Source of the DNA: Dyadobacter sp. SG02
GTDB taxonomy: Bacteria > Bacteroidota > Bacteroidia > Cytophagales > Spirosomataceae
Assembly (NCBI RefSeq): GCF_900109045.1
Contig: NZ_FNYL01000005.1
Coordinates: forward strand, 124,001-188,000
Direction of reading: 5' to 3'
Length of the DNA stretch: 64,000 bases
A program made the translations under genes and the position numbers. Positions 46,000 to 54,703 of the stretch are shown here, in pieces. Numbering within the stretch: position 1 is the first letter of the stretch; every line of letters begins with the position of its first letter. Below the pieces are notes generated by a model. That model was not told where the DNA came from. It was given only the letters and a program-made list of their open reading frames with translations, and made no database searches.

Positions 46000-46042
46000 T
46001 CCGGCGATCCGGCGATCCGGCGGTCCGGCGGTCCGGCGTCCG
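46000..46042. repeat. 8-bp tandem repeat TCCGGCGR in the MFS leader
   Basis: Two copies of TCCGGCGA (46000-46015) are followed by two of TCCGGCGG (46016-46031) and a degenerate fifth copy. The block ends about 20 bases before the MFS start codon. Copy number may vary by slippage. Confidence 0.85.
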
Positions 46043-46061
46043 GTCATTAAGCCATATCGTT

Positions 46062-47399
46062 ATGAAAACCTTTTATGCGGTTTTAGCCAACTCGCTGGCG
46101 GCCGCGCTTACCAACACGTTTGTCTGGTTTGCCGTCACATTCTGGGTCTACCTCGAAACCAAATCGGTACTCGCCACTTCGGTCATGGCCGGGGTTTACC
46201 TGGCAACGGTGGCGGTTTCGGGCTTTTTTCTAGGCTCCATCGTCGACCGGTACCGGAAAAAGACCTCGATGATGCTCGCCGCGAGCATTACGCTGGTGCT
46301 CTACATCATCGCCCTGATCATTTACATCACTACACCGGAAGCTGCTTTTAAAAGCGATTCGAGCGTCAGCCTGTGGTTGTTTATCACGCTTTGCCTTTTC
46401 GGGGCCATTACGGGGAACATACGGACGATTGCATTATCGACGGTGGTTACCATTCTGATCGAAGAGGAAAACCGCGACAAAGCCAATGGAATGGTGGGTA
46501 CTGCCAACGGCGTGTCGTTCCTGGTCGCTTCGATCTTTAGCGGGCTCGTGATCGGGTACCTGGGCGTATTGTGGATGATGGTACTCGCAGTGGGGCTGAG
46601 CGTGCTGGTGATCCTGCATTTGCTGACGGTCTCCATTCCTGAAAAAGAAATCGTTCATACTGAATCGAATAGACAAAAGGTCGACATCCGTGGCACCATT
46701 GCCGCAGTGGGTATGGTACCGGGTCTTTTCGGATTGATTTTCTTTAACACCTTCAACAACTTCCTCGGCGGTGTATTTATGTCCCTCATGGACGCCTACG
46801 GCCTCTCGCTCGTGTCCGTGCAGGCGTGGGGCATTCTCTGGGGCGTATTAAGCCTCGGATTTATCGTCGGCGGGTTGGTGGTAGCGAAGCGGGGTTTGGG
46901 GAAAATGCCTTTGAAAACCTTGTTTACGGCCAATATCGTGATGTGGATAATCTGCATGATCTTCCCGATCCAGTCGTCCATTGTTTTGCTGGGCATCGGA
47001 ATGTTCGTGTACCTCTGCCTGATCCCGGTGGTGGAAGCGACGGAGCAGACGATCCTTCAAAAGGTAATACCGCCGGAAAGGCAGGGACGCGTATTCGGGT
47101 TTGCCCAAAGCATCGAGCAGGCGGCGTCTCCCATCACAGCATTCATGATCGGGCCGATTGCCAAGTTTGTATTCATCCCCTTCATGACCACCGGCGCGGG
47201 CGTGCGGCTGATCGGTTCGTGGTTCGGGACTGGTACGGCGCGTGGCCTGGCACTTTTATTTATTGTGACGGGCATTGTCGGGCTCATTGTCACGCTGATT
47301 GCCATGCAGTCGGCGGCGTACCGGAAATTGTCGCTCGTTTATCAAAAACCAGCGCCCGAATATGATACCGGCGAAGTCCCTGTCAGAGAGGACGCTTAG
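46062..47399 (+). CDS. MFS transporter
   Basis: Predicted 12-helix efflux or uptake permease of the major facilitator superfamily. The 445-residue protein begins with a hydrophobic helix (VLANSLAAALTNTFVWFAVTF), has the loop between helices 2 and 3 with VDRYRKKTSMM (a form of the family GxxxDRxGRR motif), a central loop near 200-215 and six more helices. The later part contains LQKVIPPERQGRVFGFAQS, common in the enterobactin-exporter-like DHA3 group. A substrate cannot be assigned. It heads a run with VOC, DinB and YjbQ genes, spaced by 25-50 bases. Confidence 0.88.
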   Translation: MKTFYAVLANSLAAALTNTFVWFAVTFWVYLETKSVLATSVMAGVYLATVAVSGFFLGSIVDRYRKKTSMMLAASITLVLYIIALIIYITTPEAAFKSDSSVSLWLFITLCLFGAITGNIRTIALSTVVTILIEEENRDKANGMVGTANGVSFLVASIFSGLVIGYLGVLWMMVLAVGLSVLVILHLLTVSIPEKEIVHTESNRQKVDIRGTIAAVGMVPGLFGLIFFNTFNNFLGGVFMSLMDAYGLSLVSVQAWGILWGVLSLGFIVGGLVVAKRGLGKMPLKTLFTANIVMWIICMIFPIQSSIVLLGIGMFVYLCLIPVVEATEQTILQKVIPPERQGRVFGFAQSIEQAASPITAFMIGPIAKFVFIPFMTTGAGVRLIGSWFGTGTARGLALLFIVTGIVGLIVTLIAMQSAAYRKLSLVYQKPAPEYDTGEVPVREDA

Positions 47400-47437
47400 A
47401 TTTTATATTTTTCAATCAACAACTAATCAACACAGCT

Positions 47438-47824
47438 ATGTTTGGACAAACCAAAGCATTCAGCGGGTATTCGGTAGATAACTTGCAGAAAGCGAGACAG
47501 TTTTACGGCGAAACACTCGGTATCGAAGTTTCGCAAAAAGAGGAAATGCCGGTGCTTCATTTGCACATTTACGGAGGGTATGAGGTGATTTTGTATGAAA
47601 AACCAAACCACGAGCCGGCGACATTTACCGTGCTTAATTTTCCCGTAAAAAACATCGAAGAAACCGTTAAAGCACTCAAATCCAAAGGTGTGCAATTCGA
47701 AAGCTACGACTGGCCGGGGTTTAAGACCGACCCGGACAATATCATGCGCGGAAACGGCCCGACCATCGCCTGGTTCACCGATCCGGCCGGCAATATCCTG
47801 TCGGTCATTGAAACTGAAAACTAA
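47438..47824 (+). CDS. VOC-family (glyoxalase-like) protein
   Basis: Member of the vicinal oxygen chelate fold, which includes glyoxalases, dioxygenases and resistance proteins. The 128-residue protein has the beta-alpha-beta repeats expected: FSGYSVDNLQKARQFYGETLGIEV, then ATFTVLNFPVKNIEETVKALKSKGV, ending with the strand GNILSVIETEN. One metal-ligand-like glutamate is at the C-terminal strand; few histidines are present, so the metal site may be incomplete. It probably belongs to the MFS-DinB-YjbQ run. Confidence 0.88.
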   Translation: MFGQTKAFSGYSVDNLQKARQFYGETLGIEVSQKEEMPVLHLHIYGGYEVILYEKPNHEPATFTVLNFPVKNIEETVKALKSKGVQFESYDWPGFKTDPDNIMRGNGPTIAWFTDPAGNILSVIETEN

Positions 47825-47849
47825 TGATCCTTAACCTTCAACTGAAAAC

Positions 47850-48344
47850 ATGGAAAATGTAAAAAGCACCAGAATGCAGGGCATTATCGCTATGTATGAT
47901 CTACAAACGCCTTTTTTTGAGTTTGTAACGGAGAAAATCCCGCACGAAGACACGCAAAAGCGGCTGGATACCAAGGCCAATAACATCGGCTGGCTCGCAG
48001 GAGCGCTCGTGGAGCAACGCTTCGACCTCGCGCGTAACCTGGGCTACGACGGGTATCAGCAAGCCAACGAGCTTTTCAAGGAGTACAAGGGAATTCAGGA
48101 TGGCGTGGAATATCCGCAAATTTCGTCCTATCAGGAGGATTGGAACAAAATATCGCCGATCCTGAAAGAATCCCTGAGCAAGCTCAGCGACGAAGAGCTG
48201 GAACGGCGCATCGATATGGGTCCTGAGTTTTCGATGTCGCTGTATGAGCTGATCACGTTCACGATCTATCGCGAAGCGAATATCATCGGACAAATCGCCC
48301 TTTGGCGGCGGTTACTAGGCCATCCGGGTATGCGGTATATGTAA
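47850..48344 (+). CDS. DinB-like helical bundle protein
   Basis: 164-residue protein with the four-helix pattern of the DinB superfamily: FEFVTEKIPHEDTQKRL, NNIGWLAGALVEQRFDLARNLG, ISPILKESLSKLSDEELERR and LITFTIYREANIIGQIALWRRLLG. The typical histidine ligands are reduced (asparagine at NNIGWLAG and the REANIIGQI position where HxxxH is usual), so metal binding is doubtful. It follows the VOC gene by 25 bases. The start could also be a methionine 7 codons on (MQGIIAMYD). Confidence 0.72.
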   Translation: MENVKSTRMQGIIAMYDLQTPFFEFVTEKIPHEDTQKRLDTKANNIGWLAGALVEQRFDLARNLGYDGYQQANELFKEYKGIQDGVEYPQISSYQEDWNKISPILKESLSKLSDEELERRIDMGPEFSMSLYELITFTIYREANIIGQIALWRRLLGHPGMRYM

Positions 48345-48394
48345 AAACAGGCGGAATTGTGCTTTCTTGCGGGCCAAATAGTGATCAGCATTTT

Positions 48395-48817
48395 ATGAAA
48401 ATGTACCAGCAAGGCATTCAGCTTAAAGCAAGAAGCCGCGGTTTCCACCTCATTACCGGAGAAATTCTGCATGCATTACCATCGATCAGCGAAATCAAGG
48501 CCGGGATGTGCCAGGTATTCATCCAGCACACCTCGGCTTCGCTGACGATCAACGAGAACGCCGATCCGACGGTGCGTATCGATTTTGAAATGTATTTCAA
48601 TAAATCGGTCCCGGAAAACGATCCCGACTACCGCCACGACTATGAGGGCTCTGACGACATGCCGGCGCATTTGAAAGCCTCGCTGCTCGGCAGTTCGGTG
48701 ATGATCCCTGTGCGGAACGGCCGGCTCGCACTCGGCACCTGGCAGGGCATTTATCTCTGCGAGCACCGCGATTACGGCGGACCACGGAACCTCGTGGTCA
48801 CAGCATGGGGTATTTAA
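48395..48817 (+). CDS. YjbQ-family (UPF0047) protein
   Basis: Small trimeric enzyme-like protein of the YjbQ family, reported to have weak thiamine-phosphate synthase activity; the physiological role is unclear. The start is the ATG at 48395 (MKMYQQGIQLKARSRG), which matches the family N-terminus; the longer frame from 48302 overlaps the DinB-like gene. Of 140 residues, key segments are MCQVFIQHTSASLTINENADP, the acidic DYEGSDDMPAHLKASLLG and the end GTWQGIYLCEHRDYGG, all typical. Its stop overlaps the kinase gene stop tail to tail. Confidence 0.93.
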   Translation: MKMYQQGIQLKARSRGFHLITGEILHALPSISEIKAGMCQVFIQHTSASLTINENADPTVRIDFEMYFNKSVPENDPDYRHDYEGSDDMPAHLKASLLGSSVMIPVRNGRLALGTWQGIYLCEHRDYGGPRNLVVTAWGI

Positions 48818-50841
48818 ATATTGGTTAGCGACAGGCTGAACTTCATTCCGTTCCCGGCATTAGGCTGCGCTGAAATCTGGCAGGAGATGGCCCTCGCGAG
48901 GTCGCGGATCAGATGCAATCCCAGGCCTGACTTGATACCCATCGCGGCATGGTCGTCGTACAAAGCATTCAATTGTTCTTCCGAAGCGCCGGGTCCATTA
49001 TCGGTGACCGACAATACGACTTGGCTGCCTTCCGCCCGCGCGGCCCAGTGGATTTGTGGATTATTGGTCGTTTTTAATGCCTTCACCGCGTTATGGGTAA
49101 GATTCTGCATGATCGTACGCAGGTAATCCTCGTCCGTCACGACCGCCAGGCCGTCCGCATTCTCGAATGTAAATGCAATGTGCTCGGTCCCTGAAAAAAA
49201 CTTTCGTATATATTCAAAAAGGTCGTCGACGGCAATGCGCCGGGCCTGTGGCCTGAACTGCTGCATCTGGCTTTTGCTCCACAGCAGCATCGATTCCATG
49301 GTTTCGAGCAGCGACTCCGCCGAGTCGGTCAAACGTTTCTGATGCATTTCAGCCGCCGCGCCACTCATCAGGTCGGGGGCCTCTTTTTGCAAATGCAGGA
49401 AATTGACCAGGTTGGCCACCGGGCTGCGCAGGTCATGGCTCAATATGGCAAAAAAACGCGCCTTCACCTGGTTGGCTTCGTCGAGCTCGTTGTTCAAATG
49501 CAGCAGTTGGACATTGGTACGCTTCCGCAGGCGGCTTTGGCGGTAGAGCAGCCCTCCTATCGCTGCAAGTACCAGGACACCACCTGTCAGTAGCCATTGT
49601 TGCCTTTTTCGCGCTTCCAGTTCGAGGGTATTGATCCGGATCTGTTTGTCGCGCAATGCGATTTCCCGCTCCCCTTCCAGCCCGGCGATCTTGTTCTTTT
49701 CTTCCTGCGAATAAAGCGAATCCTCGACCTGTTTATAGGTCCTGAAATTATAATAGGCATTCCGGAAATCGCCGCTTTGCTCCTGCACCTCCGCCAAGGT
49801 GCCTGTGAAATGCGATTTATAGCTGATATCACCATTTTCTTCACTGACTTTAATGGCCTTCCGCAGGTAGCGCTCCGCCTCTTTCAGCAACCAGGATTTA
49901 TCGGAAATGCCTTCGGGAAGAAAATTACTTTTGTACATTTCCAGGTATGTACTTCCGATATTACCCAGGTTATTGGCAGCCTCGATATGGGCCGGATTTA
50001 CTTCGTTCCAGAGCTTCTCAGATTTGCGGGCATAAATCAGCTTTGTATTGTAATTGTGCTTTTCCAATACTGCCAGGCTTCCGTACGCCTTTGCAAGCCC
50101 TTCCACATTACCCGCACGCTCGTGCATGAGTACCGCTTTTCCAAAATACGTGCGGGATGTGGCCGTATCCTTCATTTGGTAATAAATGCTCCCAAGCGAA
50201 TTCAGCGAGTTGCCTACTTCCCTCGAAGTATTGTAAATGTCCGACTTTTCGAGTTGCTCCCGCAGTTTTAATGCCCTGGTACTGTAAAGCAATGCTTTCG
50301 GGTAATTTTTCTGAATAAGGTAAATAGACCCGACATTGTCATTCGCATTGGCCATCAGGTATTTATCTCCCTGTTTTTCTGCTTCTTTTAGTCCCAGCAA
50401 ATAATAGCGAATGGCCTCTGGATAGTTGGATGCGATATTTGCCTGTGCCACTCCGATATTATTATAAGTAGTGGCCATATTAAAAGTATCTCCCATATGA
50501 CGAAACACCTCTAATGCGCGCTGGTTGTAATACATGCAGGAATCTACATTACCCATATCGCTGAATGCACGTGCCATCGCCAGGTTGAAAACGCCGATCC
50601 CCCTTTCCCACCGCATCGCCTGCACATGCGCGAGCCCACGCCTTGCATAGGCGATGGCACTTTTTGTATCGATGAAAAAGTACTCCTCCGCGATCCGTTT
50701 GTAGAGTCGCCCCTTCAATGTGTCGTTTTTCGCCTTCGGCAGTTCCGCGACCAGCGAATCGATCAGCGCCTGCCCCTCTTTCTGGCCATTTGCATAAAAA
50801 GAGGTCAATAGCAAAGCCAGAATGACGGTCAGAATGCGCAT
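48814..50841 (-). CDS. TPR-containing sensor histidine kinase
   Basis: Two-component sensor that probably senses through protein contacts. The 675-residue protein has a Sec signal (1-20), TPR repeats across about 40-370, a coiled coil (380-412), a membrane helix (416-434), a second coiled coil and a HisKA dimerisation domain with H469 in AILSHDLRSP. A HATPase domain follows, with the N box (LTHNAVKAL, N584), G1 DNGPG (614-618) and G2 GLGLHL (639-644). All catalytic motifs look intact. It follows the LytTR regulator by 5 bases in one operon. Confidence 0.93.
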   Translation of the reverse strand: MRILTVILALLLTSFYANGQKEGQALIDSLVAELPKAKNDTLKGRLYKRIAEEYFFIDTKSAIAYARRGLAHVQAMRWERGIGVFNLAMARAFSDMGNVDSCMYYNQRALEVFRHMGDTFNMATTYNNIGVAQANIASNYPEAIRYYLLGLKEAEKQGDKYLMANANDNVGSIYLIQKNYPKALLYSTRALKLREQLEKSDIYNTSREVGNSLNSLGSIYYQMKDTATSRTYFGKAVLMHERAGNVEGLAKAYGSLAVLEKHNYNTKLIYARKSEKLWNEVNPAHIEAANNLGNIGSTYLEMYKSNFLPEGISDKSWLLKEAERYLRKAIKVSEENGDISYKSHFTGTLAEVQEQSGDFRNAYYNFRTYKQVEDSLYSQEEKNKIAGLEGEREIALRDKQIRINTLELEARKRQQWLLTGGVLVLAAIGGLLYRQSRLRKRTNVQLLHLNNELDEANQVKARFFAILSHDLRSPVANLVNFLHLQKEAPDLMSGAAAEMHQKRLTDSAESLLETMESMLLWSKSQMQQFRPQARRIAVDDLFEYIRKFFSGTEHIAFTFENADGLAVVTDEDYLRTIMQNLTHNAVKALKTTNNPQIHWAARAEGSQVVLSVTDNGPGASEEQLNALYDDHAAMGIKSGLGLHLIRDLARAISCQISAQPNAGNGMKFSLSLTNI

Positions 50842-50846
50842 GGGAG

Positions 50847-51560
50847 CTATTTGAGGTTAGTCAACGAATGCTTGAAACTCCGGCCTACCGGTAATGTGTA
50901 GCTGCCGATATGTACTTCCTGAGGCGTAATTTTCTCGATATAATGCCGCTGTACCGCGTAACTGCGATGAATGCGGAGGAATGACTGGAACGCCTTTTCC
51001 AGCAAAAGGTTCCCGATGGACGACAATACACTGTACTTCCTGGTCGTCGTTACGATGCGGGTATAATCCTTCAACGCTTCGAGGTATACGATATCGTGCA
51101 GGTTCAGTTTAATTTGCTGATGACCGTCCTTGATAAATACCGTGCTGTCGCTTCCGAGGCTGTATTCGAAGAGTTCGGCCTTGCGTTTCATGTCAAAATA
51201 GTGTTGTACCCGTTGCATGGAATGCTCAAAACGCGCTGCTTTGATGGGTTTTACCAAAAAATCAAATGCTTCGAGCTCGAAACTTTCGGCGGCGTAATCG
51301 GGATAGGCGGTGATGAAAATGCAAACGGGGACCTGCATCATGCCCGCGCGGAATTCGAGGCCGCTCACGTCGGGCATATCGATATCGCTGAGTAATACAT
51401 CTACCTCCATTTGCTGCATTGCCGCCGAGGCTTCCGTAGCAGAAGAGAATATGCCCGCGATTTCCAGAAAAGGGTATTTGCGCGCATACATGAGCGTCGT
51501 GAGCCGGTCGATTTCGTCGTCGTCAACGATCACACAGCGATAAACCGGGGCATCGGGCAT
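50847..51560 (-). CDS. LytTR-family response regulator
   Basis: Transcription factor activated by phosphorylation. The start at 51560 (MPDAPVYRCVIVDDDE) is favoured over one at 51590, because a TAAATTTG -7 box overlaps the upstream start. With this start there are 237 residues: a receiver domain (about 5-120) with acidic IVDDDE and phospho-acceptor D59 in LLSDIDMPD, followed by a LytTR DNA-binding domain (about 135-237; DIVYLEALKDYTRIV, FLRIHRSYAV, LPVGRSFKHSL). It is first in the operon with the TPR kinase. DNA targets are unknown. Confidence 0.93.
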   Translation of the reverse strand: MPDAPVYRCVIVDDDEIDRLTTLMYARKYPFLEIAGIFSSATEASAAMQQMEVDVLLSDIDMPDVSGLEFRAGMMQVPVCIFITAYPDYAAESFELEAFDFLVKPIKAARFEHSMQRVQHYFDMKRKAELFEYSLGSDSTVFIKDGHQQIKLNLHDIVYLEALKDYTRIVTTTRKYSVLSSIGNLLLEKAFQSFLRIHRSYAVQRHYIEKITPQEVHIGSYTLPVGRSFKHSLTNLK

Positions 51561-51587
51561 AGTGGGAGAAGCGAAATTTTTGTTTAC

Positions 51588-51595
51588 CAAATTTA
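51588..51595 (-). promoter_or_regulatory. Candidate -7 box for the LytTR-kinase operon
   Basis: On the minus strand this reads TAAATTTG, a perfect TAnnTTTG, 27 bases before the preferred start at 51560. It overlaps the alternative start at 51590, which decides the start choice. Confidence 0.5.
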
Positions 51596-51735
51596 AAAGA
51601 CTTTGTCAGAAAAGCAGGTTTACTACTGCCTGTTTTAGTTACTGGTCTATTTAAAATGTCGCTCGTCGAACGCCCATTGCAGCCGCTGCCGCCGTCCGGT
51701 ACATTTGAACACGTATCGGTTTCAAATCCAATTCT

Positions 51736-52587
51736 ATGAAAAAGCTCCTTATATTCCTGTTAATCAGCGTCATACTCAGCTGTTCCGATTCTTCGAAAGA
51801 TGCGCCTGCCCCGGGAGGCACCGACAAAGACCCCGACCCCACCACGGTTACACCACCCGGAAAAGGATCGCCCGGCGTAGTGGGTACTGCGGGCATCAAA
51901 TCATGGGACGACCTCCCGGCTTCCGAAAAAGACAAAATCAAGGGATGGAACACGATTTTCATGCACCAGTCAGTCGGTACAGATCTCGAAGACGGCTCCT
52001 CGGCGAATGGATTCCGGTTCGAATATTTCGATCTGAATGAAAAACCGGACAAAGGCCTGAGCGGCAATGTGTTCAGCGCATCGAATGGTATGCCGTTGGA
52101 AAAAATCGCGGAGTTTAAAAGAAACGCATTGGCACACAAAGACATCTTCAAAATCGCCATCTTCAAATTCGGATATGCCGATATCCGCGACGACGATAGG
52201 GAGGCCGTCCAGACTACCTATAAACAGATGATCGACGACCTTCGCGCGCAGCTTCCGGGTTTGCGGTTTGTTCATATAACCCCGCCGCTGGTTTACATCG
52301 CAACCAGAGACGAAGGGAATGAGGCCAAAATGAAAACGGGCCAATGGATGAAAACCACATTTGCAGACAAGGACGTCGTGTTCGATCTTCAATCCGTTGA
52401 ATCCAACGACGGCGCCTGCAAGCTGGGCAATGTATGGCGGATTTGTGACGAATATCGCTCCACGGCATCCTGCCCGAGCAAAAGCCAGGGCGTGGATGCG
52501 CCGGAAGGTCAGGGCCATTTGTGCGAAGCGGCAGCTGCCAAAGTCAGTAAGGCATTTTTAATGAGCATTTACAGTGCCGGGAAATAA
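51736..52587 (+). CDS. Lipoprotein, SGNH-hydrolase-like
   Basis: Outer-surface or periplasmic lipoprotein with a lipobox ILSC (Cys16) after MKKLLIFLLISV. A Pro/Gly-rich linker runs to about residue 50. The remaining region has NTIFMHQSVGTDLE near 72-85 and a helix-strand FKFGYADIRDDDREAV followed by LRFVHITPPLVY, a layout that resembles SGNH/GDSL hydrolase-like domains; a convincing catalytic Asp-His pair is not evident. Three or more cysteines near the C-terminus may form disulfides. 283 residues. It converges on the PurA-like gene with an 18-base gap. The assignment is tentative. Confidence 0.7.
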   Translation: MKKLLIFLLISVILSCSDSSKDAPAPGGTDKDPDPTTVTPPGKGSPGVVGTAGIKSWDDLPASEKDKIKGWNTIFMHQSVGTDLEDGSSANGFRFEYFDLNEKPDKGLSGNVFSASNGMPLEKIAEFKRNALAHKDIFKIAIFKFGYADIRDDDREAVQTTYKQMIDDLRAQLPGLRFVHITPPLVYIATRDEGNEAKMKTGQWMKTTFADKDVVFDLQSVESNDGACKLGNVWRICDEYRSTASCPSKSQGVDAPEGQGHLCEAAAAKVSKAFLMSIYSAGK

Positions 52588-52605
52588 ATAGTGCCCGCAG
52601 AATGC

Positions 52606-53769
52606 TCAACGCCATTGTCTTACTGTGTCGGAGCTTGGCCCGGAGTTTATCAACACGCTGTCACACAATGCGATTTGCTTTAAAAACGAATCCTTATCGG
52701 GCGCCGTCAGCACATTTTCTCCTGAGAGGTATTGATAGCTGGTTAGCTGATCCAGGCAGGAAATAACCATTTGTTTTTCTGCATTTCCCGAAAAACTGGC
52801 GTCGCATTGTAACGCGTACCGAAGCATATCCGTATCGAGAATGCCCGTCCTGAATTCGCCCTGATGCCCCTGCGAACGGTTCATTTCATCAAAATTATTG
52901 ATAAGTGATACCGGGTAATTTTCGGCGGACATCCAACCATTGCCATGGCGGGTCTGGTAGGCTCTTGTGAGGTAATAGACCGTTGCGGCAGCTTGCTGAT
53001 CGTTCCGGCGAAGCATTTCAAAGGCATTTCTGCTGGTGGTATTGGAACGTGTGACATTGGGAAATATACCGAAATCCATATCCAGCAAAATCCCCTGACC
53101 GCCTTCGAAAATATGGTTTTCAAAACCCATTTGGAACAATTGGCTCTCTGTAAGCAGGCGGATACTGTCGCGGGCCGCCTCCACGTCACGCAGAAAATGA
53201 TCTACCCGCATAATTTCCAGTTCGAGTGCTTCCAGACAGCTTTCCAGTCCCCGCGCCTTGAATTTGGTCCTGTAATAGTCGCGTACCGCTTCCAGTTTTC
53301 GGTGAAAGACGGCGGGAAAGAAAAGGTCCTGTGCATAAAGCTTGGACGGGCCCTGGTTTCGCTCGATAGTCGCGCCGAACCCCACACCCACGGTACCGTG
53401 CGCGAGGTTGGCCCGGTCGTTTACGTTATAGAACTTATCAAATGGCGTTGTGACCATCGCCAGCGGGTCCACAAACAGCACGGGGCTCGTTCCTGACCGC
53501 TGCAATGCGCTCAACTCCCTGACAATGCCCGTGGGATCGATCGTACAGAAACGGGAGAAAAATGTGGGAACCTGCCTGAAAGAGCCTGCGCCGAAGTTCG
53601 AAAAAACATGAAGATGGCCATCGGCATGCATAACCGTGTGCCCGCACTGGTGACCGCCATTAAACCTGATCACGACGGGATAAGCCAGCCTGGCGGAAAG
53701 GTAGTCTGTGAAAACCCCCTTTCCTTCATCGCCATAGCCCATGCCTAATACAATATGAGTTTCCCCCAT
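52606..53769 (-). CDS. Divergent adenylosuccinate synthetase (PurA) paralog
   Basis: Looks like an IMP-aspartate ligase relative rather than the housekeeping enzyme. The 387 residues are shorter than the usual 425-430. The core landmarks survive: GYGDEGKG at 11-18 (D14 as catalytic acid), NGGHQCGHTV at 37-46 (H44), GTVGVGFG at 125-132, EGGQG at 222-226, TRHGNGW near 273-279 and ISCLD at 336-340 in place of the guanine-binding NKxD-like TKLD. It is the last gene of a minus-strand triad behind a VWA gene whose stop abuts its start. A modified-nucleotide or signalling product is possible; a normal purine role is unlikely in this context. Confidence 0.82.
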   Translation of the reverse strand: MGETHIVLGMGYGDEGKGVFTDYLSARLAYPVVIRFNGGHQCGHTVMHADGHLHVFSNFGAGSFRQVPTFFSRFCTIDPTGIVRELSALQRSGTSPVLFVDPLAMVTTPFDKFYNVNDRANLAHGTVGVGFGATIERNQGPSKLYAQDLFFPAVFHRKLEAVRDYYRTKFKARGLESCLEALELEIMRVDHFLRDVEAARDSIRLLTESQLFQMGFENHIFEGGQGILLDMDFGIFPNVTRSNTTSRNAFEMLRRNDQQAAATVYYLTRAYQTRHGNGWMSAENYPVSLINNFDEMNRSQGHQGEFRTGILDTDMLRYALQCDASFSGNAEKQMVISCLDQLTSYQYLSGENVLTAPDKDSFLKQIALCDSVLINSGPSSDTVRQWR

Positions 53770-54699
53770 CTACAATGCGATAATGCCGGAAATACCGTGG
53801 TCGCGGCGGACGAGCGAATCTTTAACTGCCACCAATGCATTCGAAACCGATTGCCTTGTTTTACTGTCGAAACCACTCATCGCAATGTCGGCATTTACCC
53901 CTTTCACCAGCGCGATCGTTGTAGCAATGAGTTCGGCGATGTTGTTCTGGTCTTCGAGCACTAGAAAACGCTCGCCCAGCAATGTCTTCCATTGTGAAAA
54001 CACAAAGTGATCATTGTGGTAACTGGCTTCGTTGGCGTGGATATGGAAAACGAAGTACGACCGGCATGCTTCATTCAGCAACGACGGCGCGGTGAGATTT
54101 TCCTTTCCCCGGTACCCGCATTTGGCCTCCATCAGGTCCGCTGCCATGACATCGTGAAATCCCTCGTCGCCAATCGTAAAAAGGAACCCTTTTTCCTGCC
54201 TTTTCTCGAAAGAATCTATGGACGTATGCCGCGCAGCGAAGTACCAGGCCAGCGGATAGCTTTCGCGGTTTTGCCCTCCCCCGCCCCGCTCGATGAAAAT
54301 TTTAGAGAGGCATGCGTCGAGTTCCACCGTACCTGATTCAAACTGGCCGACCTGCAAGGGGTAATCGTCCGAAATGTGATCGCCGACGGCCATGAACATG
54401 ATTTGCGGATCGAGAATACCATTGCTTATTAATGTGTTCATCAAAGCACCCAGTTTATTTTTGATCAGGTTCTCAGGAATCGAGCCCATAGAACCGGTAA
54501 CATCCAGCGCCACGATGATCGGCACGGAGTCGGGATGCAAATGCGAGTCCCTCGACTCCCGGACGTCGACACCTTCCGGGGAAAGGTCCGGGTGGATCAC
54601 GCCGAGTTTGTTTTGCGTAAAGTTGTCGTCGATCGATTGCGTCCTACGCATCCGGCTTACGCTGTCGTAAGCATCATCACTCCAAGATGAGTAGCCCAT
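53770..54699 (-). CDS. Cytoplasmic VWA-domain protein of the PurA-like triad
   Basis: VWA-domain protein with a MIDAS motif DVTGS at 66-70 (threonine for the usual serine). Further segments are MFMAVGDHISDDYPLQ, an ERGGGGQNRESYPLAW stretch and FTIGDEGFHD. The 309-residue protein lacks a signal peptide or membrane helix, so it should be cytoplasmic. The N-terminal 50 residues are polar (QSIDDNFTQNKLGV). It starts 4 bases after the J-like gene and directly abuts the PurA-like gene. No MoxR ATPase is adjacent. Partner recognition within the triad is inference. Confidence 0.85.
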   Translation of the reverse strand: MGYSSWSDDAYDSVSRMRRTQSIDDNFTQNKLGVIHPDLSPEGVDVRESRDSHLHPDSVPIIVALDVTGSMGSIPENLIKNKLGALMNTLISNGILDPQIMFMAVGDHISDDYPLQVGQFESGTVELDACLSKIFIERGGGGQNRESYPLAWYFAARHTSIDSFEKRQEKGFLFTIGDEGFHDVMAADLMEAKCGYRGKENLTAPSLLNEACRSYFVFHIHANEASYHNDHFVFSQWKTLLGERFLVLEDQNNIAELIATTIALVKGVNADIAMSGFDSKTRQSVSNALVAVKDSLVRRDHGISGIIAL

Positions 54700-54703
54700 T
54701 ATT

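Noticed and set aside
45340..46047. 235-codon minus-strand frame
   Set aside because: Antisense to the Pro/Gln-rich gene and its terminator; arises from GC-rich repetitive coding.
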